From: Stenotrophomonas sp. WZN-1 | GTDB taxonomy: Bacteria > Pseudomonadota > Gammaproteobacteria > Xanthomonadales > Xanthomonadaceae | DNA length: 64,000 nucleotides | Reading direction: 5' to 3' | Assembly (NCBI RefSeq): GCF_002192255.1 | Contig: NZ_CP021768.1 | Span: forward strand, 62,001-126,000 | Shown here: positions 16,253-25,214 of the stretch, piece by piece | Numbering within the stretch: the stretch's first letter is position 1 | How the letters are laid out: every line of letters starts with the position of its first letter | The notes under the pieces: generated by a model | Told to the model about the DNA's origin: nothing | The model's input: only the letters and a program-made list of their open reading frames with translations | Database searches by the model: none | Made by a program: the position numbers and the translations under genes

Positions 16253-17338
16253 GGAATCGCGTGCATAGCAGTCGGCGATGCGTGGAATGAACTGCTGCGG
16301 ATTGGCACCGACAAGATTGGTCAGCACCACCACCGCCACGCCGCGCTCGGGATAGACCACGAAGGCCGAGCGTGCACCGCCGATACCGGCCACCTGCAGG
16401 TCGGGCGATGCGCGCAGTACCGGCCAGCCACCCGCCCACGGGCCGGCACGGCCATCGGGCAGACGCTCTGCCGACCACATGCGTGCGCGCGCGGCGTCGC
16501 CCAGCAGGCGGCCCTCGGTCAGCGCGACCAGCCAGTGCGCGGTGTCGTCGGCGGTGGTGAGGATGCCGCCACCGGCCCACAGCAAAGGCGGTATGTCGTA
16601 GAACCAATGCGACAGGCGGGACGGTGCATCCGCAGCGTCGGTGGCACGCGGGGCCAGGCTGTACATCGTCGCCACATCCGGAACCAGGTCATAGCTGTCG
16701 CCGAAGGTGGTGCGGGCCATGCGCGCGCTGCTGAACTGGCCGGTGGCGAGGAAGCGTTCGTAGGACATGCCGGATTGCTGCGCGATGATCCGTGCCAGCA
16801 GCACATAGTTGGTCTGGTTGTAGGCGAAGCGCTGCCCGGGCGCCGCTTCAAGCGGCCGAGCTGTGACTGCCGTCCATGCCTGTGCTTCGGAGCCACCGCC
16901 CAGCAGTCCGTTCGCATCAAGGATGTCCGGAAGGCCTGAGGTGTGGGCCAGCAGCTGGCGCACGCGCACCTCGCGCCATGCCGCCGGAAGATCGTCCAGG
17001 TAGCGCGAGGCGGATGCATCCAGATCCAGTCGCCCCTGCTCTGCCAGCTGTGCGATGGCGACCCCGGTGAAGGCCTTGGTGGCCGAGTTGAGCGGGAAGC
17101 GGGTATCACGCGATGCACGCACGCCGTTTTCGACATTGGCCAGGCCGTAGGCCTCGGACAGCACGATCTGCCCGTCCTTGACCACCGTGATCTGTAATCC
17201 AGGGATGCGCAGCTCCTGCATGATCTGGCGGATCAGGCGGCGCGCCTGTTCGTTGGCTGGCGCCTGGCTGGCAGAGGCGGCGGCGAAGGGCAGGGCACCG
17301 ATGAGCATGATCATGGCTCGAAGCAATGGGCGGAACAT
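16187..17338 (-). CDS. Beta-lactamase-fold serine hydrolase (class C/esterase type)
   Basis: Secreted penicillin-binding-protein-like hydrolase, 383 aa, signal peptide at residues 1-25 (MFRPLLRAMIMLIGALPFA). SxxK nucleophile motif SATK in LNSATKAFTG; HTSGLPD motif; the second motif is YNQ (FAYNQTNY) rather than the YxN of true class C enzymes; IGGARSAF replaces the KTG/HxG box. It is therefore more likely a peptidase or esterase of this fold than an antibiotic beta-lactamase. Divergent from blaI with a symmetric operator between them (17441-17487), the layout of regulated bla loci. ATG 17338 chosen for the signal peptide; the codons before it lie near the operator. Confidence 0.85.
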   Translation of the reverse strand: MFRPLLRAMIMLIGALPFAAASASQAPANEQARRLIRQIMQELRIPGLQITVVKDGQIVLSEAYGLANVENGVRASRDTRFPLNSATKAFTGVAIAQLAEQGRLDLDASASRYLDDLPAAWREVRVRQLLAHTSGLPDILDANGLLGGGSEAQAWTAVTARPLEAAPGQRFAYNQTNYVLLARIIAQQSGMSYERFLATGQFSSARMARTTFGDSYDLVPDVATMYSLAPRATDAADAPSRLSHWFYDIPPLLWAGGGILTTADDTAHWLVALTEGRLLGDAARARMWSAERLPDGRAGPWAGGWPVLRASPDLQVAGIGGARSAFVVYPERGVAVVVLTNLVGANPQQFIPRIADCYARDSSTPRHERVALARQQRAAIAGP

Positions 17339-17440
17339 GCGGAATTCCAGCGGGGCGTTGGGAATCGGATGCAGACGGCGCGTCAAAGGTTTAAGTGCTC
17401 GGTGGTGACTACCGTTCGTCGGCCCATGACTTCCGGGGGG

Positions 17441-17487
17441 TTGACTACAACTGTCGTCACGCAGACAGTGGCGACACGTGTAGTCAA
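17441..17487. promoter_or_regulatory. Symmetric BlaI-type operator and bidirectional promoter
   Basis: A 47-bp dyad bounded by TTGACTACA (17441-17449) and its exact complement TGTAGTCAA (17479-17487). Each end carries a 7-2-7 palindrome of the BlaI/MecI type: GACTACAACTGTCGTC (17443-17458) and GGCGACACGTGTAGTC (17470-17485), centres 27 bp apart. TTGACT on each strand could be the -35 box of the divergent promoters for blaI (right) and the serine hydrolase (left). The -10 boxes are weak by eye. Repressor binding is inferred. Confidence 0.75.
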
Positions 17488-17499
17488 GGGAGTGGTGTC

Positions 17500-17886
17500 A
17501 TGCGTGGCAAGACGATCGGGGACCAGGAACTGGCCCTGCTGCAGTACATCGATGAACATGCGCCGGCCACGGTCGGCGAGGTCGCCAGTGGCTATGGGGA
17601 GGCCCGTGGCCTGGCCCGCTCCACCGTGCTGACGATGATGGAGCGGCTGCGGGCGAAGGGGTATCTTCAGCGCCAGCAGCAGGACGGTGTCTACCGCTAC
17701 CAGGCCACCCGTGGCCCGGAGAGCGTGCTGCAGGGCGCGGTGGCGCAGTTCGTCGACAACACCCTGCAGGGCTCGGTGTCGCCGTTCGTGGCCTACCTGT
17801 CGAAGCGCCAGCAGGTCAGCGACAACGAACTGGCCGAGCTGGAAGCGCTGGTCGCCCAGCTCCAATCGCGCCGCCACGAGGGCTGA
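17500..17886 (+). CDS. blaI: BlaI/MecI-family repressor
   Basis: 128-aa winged-helix repressor (penicillinase-repressor family). Starts MRGKTIGDQELALLQYIDEHAPATVGEV; recognition helix region ARSTVLTMMERLRAKGYL; C-terminal dimerisation helix. Start ATG 17500 follows AAGGGAG by 7 nt. The next gene, a BlaR1-type M56 peptidase, begins 3 bp after its stop, so the two form an operon. It probably represses itself and the divergent serine hydrolase via the palindromes at 17441-17487, and is inactivated when the M56 protease senses its signal. Confidence 0.9.
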   Translation: MRGKTIGDQELALLQYIDEHAPATVGEVASGYGEARGLARSTVLTMMERLRAKGYLQRQQQDGVYRYQATRGPESVLQGAVAQFVDNTLQGSVSPFVAYLSKRQQVSDNELAELEALVAQLQSRRHEG

Positions 17887-17889
17887 GCC

Positions 17890-19890
17890 ATGGACACCAC
17901 GATGCTGATCCCGATGTTGGAACGCCTGGGCTGGACCAGCCTGCAGACCGTGCTGCTGGTGGCCCTGGTGTACGGCGTGTGCCGCGCACTGCCGTCGTTG
18001 TCGGCGGCGACCCGCTGCCGCCTGTGGTGGCTGGTGTCGCTGCAGGCCGTGCTCGGCCTGTTCTGGAGCCAGCCGCTGCAGCTGGCCTGGCTGCCGGCGC
18101 CGCAGGCGGTGGCGATGAGCGCGACCGATGTGGCCGCCGATATGGTCTACCCGCTGGCCCCGGAGGCCTCGGCACAGCTGCTGGCGGCAATGCCGATGCC
18201 GGCGCCGGACGTGCCGGCGGTGGCATGGTGGGCCGTCGCACTGGCCGCGCTGTGGGCATCCGGCGTGTTGCTGATGGCCCTGCGCACCTTCAGTGAGTGG
18301 CGTCGCTGCCGTGCGCTGCTGGCAGCGGCCTATCCCTGTGAGGACCAGGCGCTGGTGCAGGCCCTGCAGCTGGCTTCCGATGCACATGGCGTGCGTCCTG
18401 CGCCGCGGTTGTGGATGAGCACGCAGGTGGACGCACCGCAGCTGGTCGGTCCGTTCCGCCCGGTGCTGCTGCTGCCGGCCGGCGACAACGCCCTGCAGGG
18501 CGATGCGCTGGATCTGGCCCTGACCCATGAACTGCAGCACCTGCAGCGGCGTGACCTGCAGTGGGGCCTGCTGCCGGCGCTGGCCCAGCATCTGTTCTTC
18601 TTCCACCCACTGCTGCGCCTGTCGGTGCGCGAATACGCACAGGCCCGCGAAGAAGCGGTGGATGCAGCGGTGGTTGGCCAGCACGGTGCCAGCCGCCAGG
18701 CCTATGGCCGCCTGCTGCTGCAGCTGGGTGTGGCACCGCAGCCACACCTGGGCGTGGCCAGTGCTGCACCGGATACCACCAGCCTCAAGCGCCGCCTGCT
18801 TTCGTTGCAGCCACGCCGGGCCTGCCCGCGCATCCTGGCGATGGCATTGACCGCTGTGGTGCTGGTGGTGGGCGTGGCGCCGATGCGGCTGGTTGCTGCG
18901 CCGGTGCCGCCGGCCCCGCCCGCGCCTCCTGCGGCGCCGAAGGCTGTTGTGCCGCCGCCGCCGAAGGCTCCGAAAGCACCGCCCGCACCGCCGTCGTCCG
19001 CGCGCGTTCCGGCCGTGCCGGTGGCGCCCGCGCCGCCTGCCGAGCCGGCTGATGTCGAGGCGTTGTCAGGTCCGGACGATGCGGATGTGGCGGTCGACGT
19101 GGATGCGGATGTCGATGTCGATACCGGCATGCACAGTCAACATTCGACCTCCCGCACTACCTCCATCACCACCTACGGCCGCCTGGACCTGGGCAAATCG
19201 CCGCCGGAGGCCTTCGTGCTGGTCGATGGCGATTCGACCTTCGCCAATGGCGGCATGGACGACGTGACGGTCGCCCGCAGGCAGCTCGGCAAGGGCCCGG
19301 CGCTGTGGTTCCGCACGGGCGACAAGCGCTACGTGGTGCGAGACCCGATGATGATCCAGGCCCTGCAGCGTGCCTACAGCGGCGCGGCGGATCTGGGCCG
19401 CCAGCAGAGCGAACTGGGCCGCCAGCAGAGTGCGCTGGGTCGCCAGCAGGGCGAACTCGGCAAGCAGATGGGCGAGATGGGCCGCCTGCAGGGCGAGGAG
19501 GCGCGCCGCATGGCACTGGCTGCCGCCGAGGCCGCGCGCAGCGCGATGGCCGCGCATGACATCAACCGCGAAGCGGCGGCGGAAGCGGCGAAGGTGGCGC
19601 GGGGCGCGACCAACGATGCGGCCGTTGCACGTGAGGCCGCACGTGAGGCCGCTGCAGAGGCCCGTCGTGCGATGCAGGAAGTGGACAACGAAACCGCGCG
19701 GGCCACTCACACCCGCGACATGCAGCGCCTGGCCAGCCAGCAGTCTGAACTGGCCCGCCGCCAGGCGTCGCTGGGCAGCCAGCAGGCCGCGTTGGGCGAG
19801 CGCCAGGCACGCGTGCATGAGCAGGCGTCGCGGCAGGCGCAGCAGGTGATCGCGCGCGCATTGGCCAGCGGCAAGGCCGAGCGGCTCTGA
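17890..19890 (+). CDS. M56 (BlaR1-like) membrane peptidase with coiled-coil sensor region
   Basis: 666-aa membrane zinc protease. Transmembrane helices about 18-34, 42-59, 112-131 and 313-333; HELQH zinc site at 213-217 with a downstream EEAVDAAV Glu ligand near 254. This is the cytoplasmic protease core that in BlaR1/MecR1 triggers repressor cleavage. The outer part is not the penicillin-binding sensor of BlaR1. After the last helix come a Pro/Ala stretch (337-395), an Asp/Val run (about 398-420), a short domain, and then about 150 residues of Gln/Arg/Ala-rich heptads with repeats such as LGRQQSELGRQQSALG. The inducing signal is unlikely to be a beta-lactam acylating this protein. Operon with blaI. 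Confidence 0.88.
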   Translation: MDTTMLIPMLERLGWTSLQTVLLVALVYGVCRALPSLSAATRCRLWWLVSLQAVLGLFWSQPLQLAWLPAPQAVAMSATDVAADMVYPLAPEASAQLLAAMPMPAPDVPAVAWWAVALAALWASGVLLMALRTFSEWRRCRALLAAAYPCEDQALVQALQLASDAHGVRPAPRLWMSTQVDAPQLVGPFRPVLLLPAGDNALQGDALDLALTHELQHLQRRDLQWGLLPALAQHLFFFHPLLRLSVREYAQAREEAVDAAVVGQHGASRQAYGRLLLQLGVAPQPHLGVASAAPDTTSLKRRLLSLQPRRACPRILAMALTAVVLVVGVAPMRLVAAPVPPAPPAPPAAPKAVVPPPPKAPKAPPAPPSSARVPAVPVAPAPPAEPADVEALSGPDDADVAVDVDADVDVDTGMHSQHSTSRTTSITTYGRLDLGKSPPEAFVLVDGDSTFANGGMDDVTVARRQLGKGPALWFRTGDKRYVVRDPMMIQALQRAYSGAADLGRQQSELGRQQSALGRQQGELGKQMGEMGRLQGEEARRMALAAAEAARSAMAAHDINREAAAEAAKVARGATNDAAVAREAAREAAAEARRAMQEVDNETARATHTRDMQRLASQQSELARRQASLGSQQAALGERQARVHEQASRQAQQVIARALASGKAERL

Positions 19891-19893
19891 TCG

Positions 19894-19947
19894 GTAGTGC
19901 CGGCCGTTGGCCGGCAATGTGGGGTGCCGGCCAGCGGCCGGCACTAC
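19894..19947. repeat. Inverted pair of SMAG repeats
   Basis: Two GTAG-headed CCGGCC palindromes face each other (19894-19916 and, inverted, 19925-19947), filling the gap between the convergent M56 and SGNH genes. Together they can fold into one long hairpin and probably act as a bidirectional terminator. Confidence 0.85.
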
Positions 19948-19957
19948 CCTGGGGCAA

Positions 19958-21241
19958 TCAGTGCTGCAGCCAGCGTATCGGGAACGCGTCAGCCATCGCT
20001 GCATAGCCGGCATCACTGGGATGCAGATGATCCCCGCTGTCATAGCTGGGACGCAGATGGGTCGGGCGTTGTGGATCGCGCATGATGCGATCGAAGTCGA
20101 TGACACCATCGACGCCCTGTGCGGACCTGATCCAGTCGTTCACGGCTTGCCGCTTGGCTTCTCCGGCGGCGTCGAAGTAGCCTGATCCTCCGTAGGGCAG
20201 CAACGTTCCAAGCATCACCCTGATCCCACGTTGCCGGGCTCGCTGAACCGAGATGCGCAGGGCGTCGATCAGCTGTGCGGCAGACACCGCCTGTGGCGGA
20301 TGCAGCTGGCCGATACCGATATCGTTGATGCCCAGCAGCAGCACGGCATGGCTTGCACCGGACACCGCCAGCACATCGTGCCCGAAGCGCGACACGCCTG
20401 CTGGCCCGACACCATCATGCAGCCAGCGATTGCCGGCAATGCCGGCATTGACCACGCTGACCCTGCGCAGGCCTGCACTGCGGACACGGTCATCGAGCAG
20501 GTTGGGCCAGCGGAAATTGCGATCCACTGTAGAGCCGGCACCATCGGTGATCGAGTCACCGAAGGCGACCATGACCACAGGCTTGCCGCCAGCTGCTGGT
20601 ACCGCCGGTGGCAGGTTTCCGGCGACGTCAATGGCATCCAGCCAATAATAGGCCCGCATGGGGTCGGCGGAGCGCAGCAGGGCCGCGCCGACCTGGTTGC
20701 CGGGCGCGCGGTAGTTGGTCTGCAGGCCGACCGAATGGGTGGTGACCACCGGCGTCGGTGCCATGACGTACAGGCTGACGGACAGTTCGGTCTGGTCAGC
20801 CACACGCAGGTTGATCCGATCACTCCAGCGTTCTTCGCCGGGGGCGAGCGTCAAGCGCGCTGCACCACTGAAACGCAATGAACGCTGCTTGTGAAGGACG
20901 ACACCATCGGCGCCCATGCTTGGCGCAATACGGAGGTGTTCCAAAGTGACCGGGGCCTTGCCGAAGCGGTTGGAGAAGCGAACGCGCAGTGTTTCCCCGC
21001 CGCGCGAAAGGCGTACGGTCATGCGCACGGTCTGGTCGGCCAGGGTGATGGGTGGAGGCGGGGAAACGATGTTGTCCGGAAAGGTGACGCCGTAGTCCTG
21101 CTGGGCGGCGAACCAGGTGGCGGACCATGGGTGCCGGCCTTCATGCGCCGCCAGCGGGAAGCTGGTTGCCAGGCACAGCAGCGTGGCGAACAGACAGCCC
21201 AACCACCGTCGATGCGGTGTCCTGTTGTGGAATCCCGACAT
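19958..21241 (-). CDS. Secreted SGNH/GDSL hydrolase
   Basis: 427-aa exported esterase/lipase-type hydrolase. Signal peptide (CLFATLLCLATSFPLAAHEG); an N-terminal beta-rich region (about 35-180); then the SGNH core: nucleophile block VAFGDSITDG, Gly block in NAGIAGNR, Asn block LLGINDIG, and the His block GDHLHPSDAGY. Similar to SGNH proteins acting on carbohydrate esters or lipids, but no substrate can be named. Start ATG 21241 follows AAGGAG by 6 nt. Convergent with the M56 gene. Confidence 0.9.
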   Translation of the reverse strand: MSGFHNRTPHRRWLGCLFATLLCLATSFPLAAHEGRHPWSATWFAAQQDYGVTFPDNIVSPPPPITLADQTVRMTVRLSRGGETLRVRFSNRFGKAPVTLEHLRIAPSMGADGVVLHKQRSLRFSGAARLTLAPGEERWSDRINLRVADQTELSVSLYVMAPTPVVTTHSVGLQTNYRAPGNQVGAALLRSADPMRAYYWLDAIDVAGNLPPAVPAAGGKPVVMVAFGDSITDGAGSTVDRNFRWPNLLDDRVRSAGLRRVSVVNAGIAGNRWLHDGVGPAGVSRFGHDVLAVSGASHAVLLLGINDIGIGQLHPPQAVSAAQLIDALRISVQRARQRGIRVMLGTLLPYGGSGYFDAAGEAKRQAVNDWIRSAQGVDGVIDFDRIMRDPQRPTHLRPSYDSGDHLHPSDAGYAAMADAFPIRWLQH

Positions 21242-21324
21242 GCAGCACTCCTTGGCAGTGTGGCCGGAAACCTGTCCCGCTGGCGCAGGTGGATGCCTGG
21301 CGCCAGCGGGACCGATAGGGAACA

Positions 21325-21639
21325 TCAACCGCAGCTGGCGCGTTCGATCCGGTTCTGCGCATCCACCTGCACGGTCACGCGGTCCTGGCGGAAGTCCATG
21401 GTTACCGCCATGCCCGGCTTGACCACGCGCGCGTTGCGGGCGCCGCTGTCGGCCACCAGCTTCCTGATCGTGGCCTCGTCGGCGATCTTGCCGGTGAAGG
21501 CTTCCAGCGCCTCCGGCCTGCATTCGTGCGTGGCGTCGGCCACGGGCGCTGGCGCGGCATCGTGGGTGGTGCTGCTGCCGGCGTGGCTGCAGGCGGCCAA
21601 GGGCAGGATGGCGAGCAGGGCAAGGGGATTGAGGTGCAT
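21325..21639 (-). CDS. I78-family peptidase-inhibitor-like lipoprotein
   Basis: 104-aa lipoprotein: MHLNPLALLAILPLAAC with lipobox LAAC (Cys17), short linker, then the I78 domain: CRPEALEAFTGK, ARVVKPGMAVTMDFRQDRVTVQVD, and the terminal ASCG. Closest in layout to the protein at 10735. Start ATG 21639. Lies 83 bp upstream of the SGNH hydrolase on the same strand, so the two may share a transcript. Predicted periplasmic protease inhibitor. Confidence 0.8.
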   Translation of the reverse strand: MHLNPLALLAILPLAACSHAGSSTTHDAAPAPVADATHECRPEALEAFTGKIADEATIRKLVADSGARNARVVKPGMAVTMDFRQDRVTVQVDAQNRIERASCG

Positions 21640-21705
21640 CGTCGGGCTCCAGGCATGGATGGTGGCGGCAGTGTCACCGCTGCCACCGTCAGGCCGCGTC
21701 AACGC

Positions 21706-22728
21706 CTACTGCCCGACCAGCGCCAGGGATTCGCGTTCGCGTCGTTCTTCCCGTACCAGCCGCTGCAGCAGCAGGGCCAGGGTCACCACGTCCTGGTGGT
21801 TGTGGTCGGCCACCCGGCGCAGGTTCACCGCGTCGCCTCCGCGCAGGAAGCGCAGCCAGGCGCCCGGGGCTTCGGAGCCAGGCAGGTCGTCCTCGCGCAC
21901 CACGCGCAGCAGCTGGCGTTCGATGGTGGACAGCTTGCAGTTCTCCCACGTGCCGCGATAGCGACGGCGGGTCGGATAGAGCAGGTCGACATGATCCAGC
22001 GCGGTGATCGGGTCCGGCTGCCGGGCCAGCCGGTAGCGTGCCTTCAGTAGTGGCGCATCGTAGCTGCGGCCGTTGTAGCTGCAGAACACGGTGGACGGCT
22101 GCAGCCAGCGGGCGAAGGTGGCCAGCATCGCGTCCTCGGCGGCCATCGTCGACATCAGCAACTGGCGGATGCGCAGGCCCTCGCCGTGTTGCGGGCACAC
22201 ATGCCAGTCGGCGGCACCGATCATGAAGGCACGGGTGCCGGTGCCGCCGGCCAGGCCGGTGGTCTCGGTATCGAAGAACAGCAGGTCGCGCGCGGCGACG
22301 TGCTCGTGCTCGCGCTTGGCAAAAGCCAGGGAAAGCGGTTCTGCGGGAATCGGCTGCGGCAGCAGCGATTCGATCAGGAACAGGCCCGGTGCGATTTCCT
22401 CGCCGGGAAGCTGGCGATCCTGCGCACTGGCGCGTGCCGGTGCGGCTCCACCCCGCGAGCGCAGGCCGAGCAGGCGGTGCAGGCTGCCCACTTCCGGTCG
22501 ACGCAACGGTGCGGGGGCCGCCAAAGGCGCGGCAGCGCCGGTCGGCTTGTGGCGGATTTCCTGTTCGACCCAGGCGAACACCGATCGCTCCGCTGGTGGC
22601 TGCTGTGCATCGTTGGCGGCTACCGGGGCAGGCGCCGCGGTCGGCGGCTCCGGTGCCGCCGGCGTGACTGCTTTCGGGTCGCCGGCCTGCTTCCGCAGCA
22701 GGCGCAGCTTGTCCAGGCTCAGGCTCAC
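21706..22728 (-). CDS. mrfB: MrfB/YprB-like RNase H-fold exonuclease
   Basis: 340 aa. The N-terminal 100 residues are Ala/Pro-rich and poorly ordered. The C-terminal domain is a DEDD-type nuclease: FFDTETTGL (Asp, Glu), CSYNGRSYDAPLL (Asp) and HNHQDVVTL (His/Asp). Matches YprB, which in Bacillus subtilis is MrfB, the partner of the MrfA helicase in excision of mitomycin C adducts. The ATG overlaps the stop of the helicase gene (ATGA, 22725-22728), so the pair is coupled. DNA repair role is inferred from the pair. Confidence 0.85.
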   Translation of the reverse strand: MSLSLDKLRLLRKQAGDPKAVTPAAPEPPTAAPAPVAANDAQQPPAERSVFAWVEQEIRHKPTGAAAPLAAPAPLRRPEVGSLHRLLGLRSRGGAAPARASAQDRQLPGEEIAPGLFLIESLLPQPIPAEPLSLAFAKREHEHVAARDLLFFDTETTGLAGGTGTRAFMIGAADWHVCPQHGEGLRIRQLLMSTMAAEDAMLATFARWLQPSTVFCSYNGRSYDAPLLKARYRLARQPDPITALDHVDLLYPTRRRYRGTWENCKLSTIERQLLRVVREDDLPGSEAPGAWLRFLRGGDAVNLRRVADHNHQDVVTLALLLQRLVREERRERESLALVGQ

Positions 22729-25214
22729 GGGGCCAGCAGCTCCATCGGGTCGCGCGCGGTCACCACCACGTCGGGTACGTGCTGGCAGGCCTCGGCATCG
22801 AACAGGTCCAGTACACGCAGCGCCAGCGCGCGCGGCGAGGTCTCATCCTCTTCCTGTGCGGCCAGCACCGGGCCGACACAGGCCGGGCAACCGGCCTTGC
22901 AGTCGCAGCGCTGCACCAGTTCGCGCGCGCGCTGCACCAGCTCGGCCTGGCGCTGCCACAACGGCTCGCTCAGGCCGACGCCGCCAGGGAAGTTGTCGTA
23001 CAGATAGACGGTCGGCACGAACTCCTGCAGCAGCTCCACCACGCCGGGGTCGCCATTGCTGCCACGCAGCTGGCCACGACCGCTCTGGTCGGCGATCGCG
23101 AACCAGGCACCATCGCCGTTGCCGACCGATTTCTGCAGGTCGCGCGCATCGGCCATCACCGCCACGGTGGCGACGATGTGCAGCGCATACGCCGCGCCGA
23201 GGAAACCATCGAGTGCATCCTGCCTGCTGGCGAACGCGCGCAGCAACAGCGCCTGCGGCAACTGCCACCACACCGCAGTGGTGTGCAGTTCCTGGTCGGG
23301 CAGGTTCACTGGCCCATAGCCGATGTTCTCGTGAGTGTAGTAGCGGATCTTCTTGTAGCCGGCCACGCGCCGCACCACGTGCACTTCGCCATGGTGCGAA
23401 TCGCCGCGGCCGGCCACGCCGCCATCGAAGCGGTCCAGCACCTTGAGCTTGGTGAAGTCGATGCTGTCGGTGTAGTAATCCACATGCGTGCGGGTGACGT
23501 AGGCCTTGCGGCCGTCCCAATCGAGCGTTTCCACCTGGTACGGGGTGGACTGCACCATGTGGATGGCACCCTCGTACAGGGTCAGCGCGGCGGCGGAATA
23601 GTCGACCTCGGCGATGATCTGCTGGCGGCCGTCGCTGCGGTCGACCACCACGAAGTTGCCATCGGCCACGGCACGCAGGCTGACCGCGTTGGCCGGATAG
23701 CTGTCGGCAATCCATTCCCAGCGCTCGCCTTCGCGATGGATCACCTCGGTTTCGGCCAGCGCTTCCAGGAACACTTCCGGGTCGATCGGGCCGAAGCCAT
23801 CACCGACCCGGAACGGCAGCTCGAACGCCGCGCAGCGGATATGGTCGAACAGGATCAACGGCTGGTCCGGCGCAATGCGCGCGTGTTCGGGCGAGGCCTC
23901 GGCAAAGAAATCCGGATGCCGGACCACGTACTGGTCCAGCGGTTGCGAGCTGGCCACCATCACCCCCAGCGCCGGTTGCTGGCGGCGGCCGGCGCGGCCG
24001 AAGCGCTGCCAGGTGGCGGCCACGCTGCCGGGGTAGCCGTTGAGGATGACCACGTCCAGGCTGCCGATATCCACGCCCAGTTCCAGCGCCGAGGTGCTGA
24101 CGATGCCGTCGATGTTGCCGGCACGCATTGCACGCTCGGTCTCGCGGCGTTCGGTGGGCAGGTAACCGCCGCGGTAGGCGCGGATGCGCGGCGGTTTGCG
24201 CGGGTCGTGGTCGAAGATGTCCTTCAGGTACTTGGTCAGCACCTCGACCATCAAGCGGGTCTGCGCGAACACCAGGGTCTTCAGCCCGGACTTGATCGCG
24301 ATGCGCGCAATGCGGTTGCTCTGCGAGCGCGCCGAGGCGCGCAGGCCCAGGTCTGGATTGATCACCGGTGGGTTCCACAGCAGCACCTGTTTCGGTCCGC
24401 TGGGCGCGCCGGATTCAGTGATGGCGGTGACCGGTGCCTCGATCAGCGCTTCGGCATGCGCCTGCGGGTTGCCGATGGTGGCCGAGCACAGGATGAACTG
24501 CGGTTGCACGCCGTAGAACGCGCAGATGCGCTTGAGCCGGCGCAGCACGTTGGTGACGTGGCTGCCGAACACGCCGCGGTAGGTGTGCACTTCGTCGATG
24601 ACGATGTAGCGCAGGTTCTCGAAGAACTGTGCCCATTTGGTGTGATGCGGCAGGATGGCCTGGTGCAGCATGTCCGGGTTGGACACCACGATGTCGCCAT
24701 GCAGGCGGATGGCCTGCCGCGCGTCGCCGGGGGTGTCGCCGTCAAAGGTGAAGGCCTTTACGCCGAGGTCGCCGGCACGGTTGAGCTCCAGCAGTTCGGC
24801 CACCTGGTCCTGGGCCAGCGCCTTGGTCGGGAACAGGTACAGCGCCTTGGCCTTGTCCTGCATCGCCGCGCTGACCACCGGCAGGGTGTAGCACAGCGAC
24901 TTGCCGCTGGCGGTGGGGGTGACGATGGCCACGTGCTTGCCGCGCTGGCTGGCCTCCCAGGCCTCGGCCTGGTGGCTGTAGAGCTGCTCGATGCCACGTG
25001 CCTTCAGGGCGGCGGCCAGGGCCGGCGGAACCGAATCGGGAATGGGCGCATAGCGGCCTTCGCGGCCGGGAATGGCGAAGCTGCCGGTGATGCGGTCCTG
25101 GTAGCGGCGCTGCAGTCGCGCGCTGAGCAGGGCGCCGTCGCGGGCGGGCAGGCCATCGCGGGTGGCGAGCTTCTGCTCGGCATCGGCGGTGCGCTTGGCG
25201 AGTTCGTAGGCCAT
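22725..25214 (-). CDS. mrfA: MrfA/YprA-like DEAD/DEAH helicase with Zn-binding C-terminus
   Basis: 829-aa superfamily 2 helicase. Walker A TPTASGKS, DEVH box (IDEVHTYRG), SATIGNP motif, conserved helicase C domain (STSALELGVDIG, QRFGRAGR), then the DUF1998 region with four cysteines CDCKAGCPAC near residue 790. In B. subtilis the homologue MrfA acts with MrfB in a UvrA-independent repair path for mitomycin lesions. Start ATG at 25214 (MAYELAKRT); an in-frame ATG at 25265 is an alternative. First gene of a two-gene operon. Confidence 0.9.
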   Translation of the reverse strand: MAYELAKRTADAEQKLATRDGLPARDGALLSARLQRRYQDRITGSFAIPGREGRYAPIPDSVPPALAAALKARGIEQLYSHQAEAWEASQRGKHVAIVTPTASGKSLCYTLPVVSAAMQDKAKALYLFPTKALAQDQVAELLELNRAGDLGVKAFTFDGDTPGDARQAIRLHGDIVVSNPDMLHQAILPHHTKWAQFFENLRYIVIDEVHTYRGVFGSHVTNVLRRLKRICAFYGVQPQFILCSATIGNPQAHAEALIEAPVTAITESGAPSGPKQVLLWNPPVINPDLGLRASARSQSNRIARIAIKSGLKTLVFAQTRLMVEVLTKYLKDIFDHDPRKPPRIRAYRGGYLPTERRETERAMRAGNIDGIVSTSALELGVDIGSLDVVILNGYPGSVAATWQRFGRAGRRQQPALGVMVASSQPLDQYVVRHPDFFAEASPEHARIAPDQPLILFDHIRCAAFELPFRVGDGFGPIDPEVFLEALAETEVIHREGERWEWIADSYPANAVSLRAVADGNFVVVDRSDGRQQIIAEVDYSAAALTLYEGAIHMVQSTPYQVETLDWDGRKAYVTRTHVDYYTDSIDFTKLKVLDRFDGGVAGRGDSHHGEVHVVRRVAGYKKIRYYTHENIGYGPVNLPDQELHTTAVWWQLPQALLLRAFASRQDALDGFLGAAYALHIVATVAVMADARDLQKSVGNGDGAWFAIADQSGRGQLRGSNGDPGVVELLQEFVPTVYLYDNFPGGVGLSEPLWQRQAELVQRARELVQRCDCKAGCPACVGPVLAAQEEDETSPRALALRVLDLFDAEACQHVPDVVVTARDPMELLAP

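Noticed and set aside
16187..17338. A true class C beta-lactamase
   Set aside because: SATK is present but YxN is YNQ and the KTG-type box is not recognisable, so antibiotic hydrolysis is not supported.
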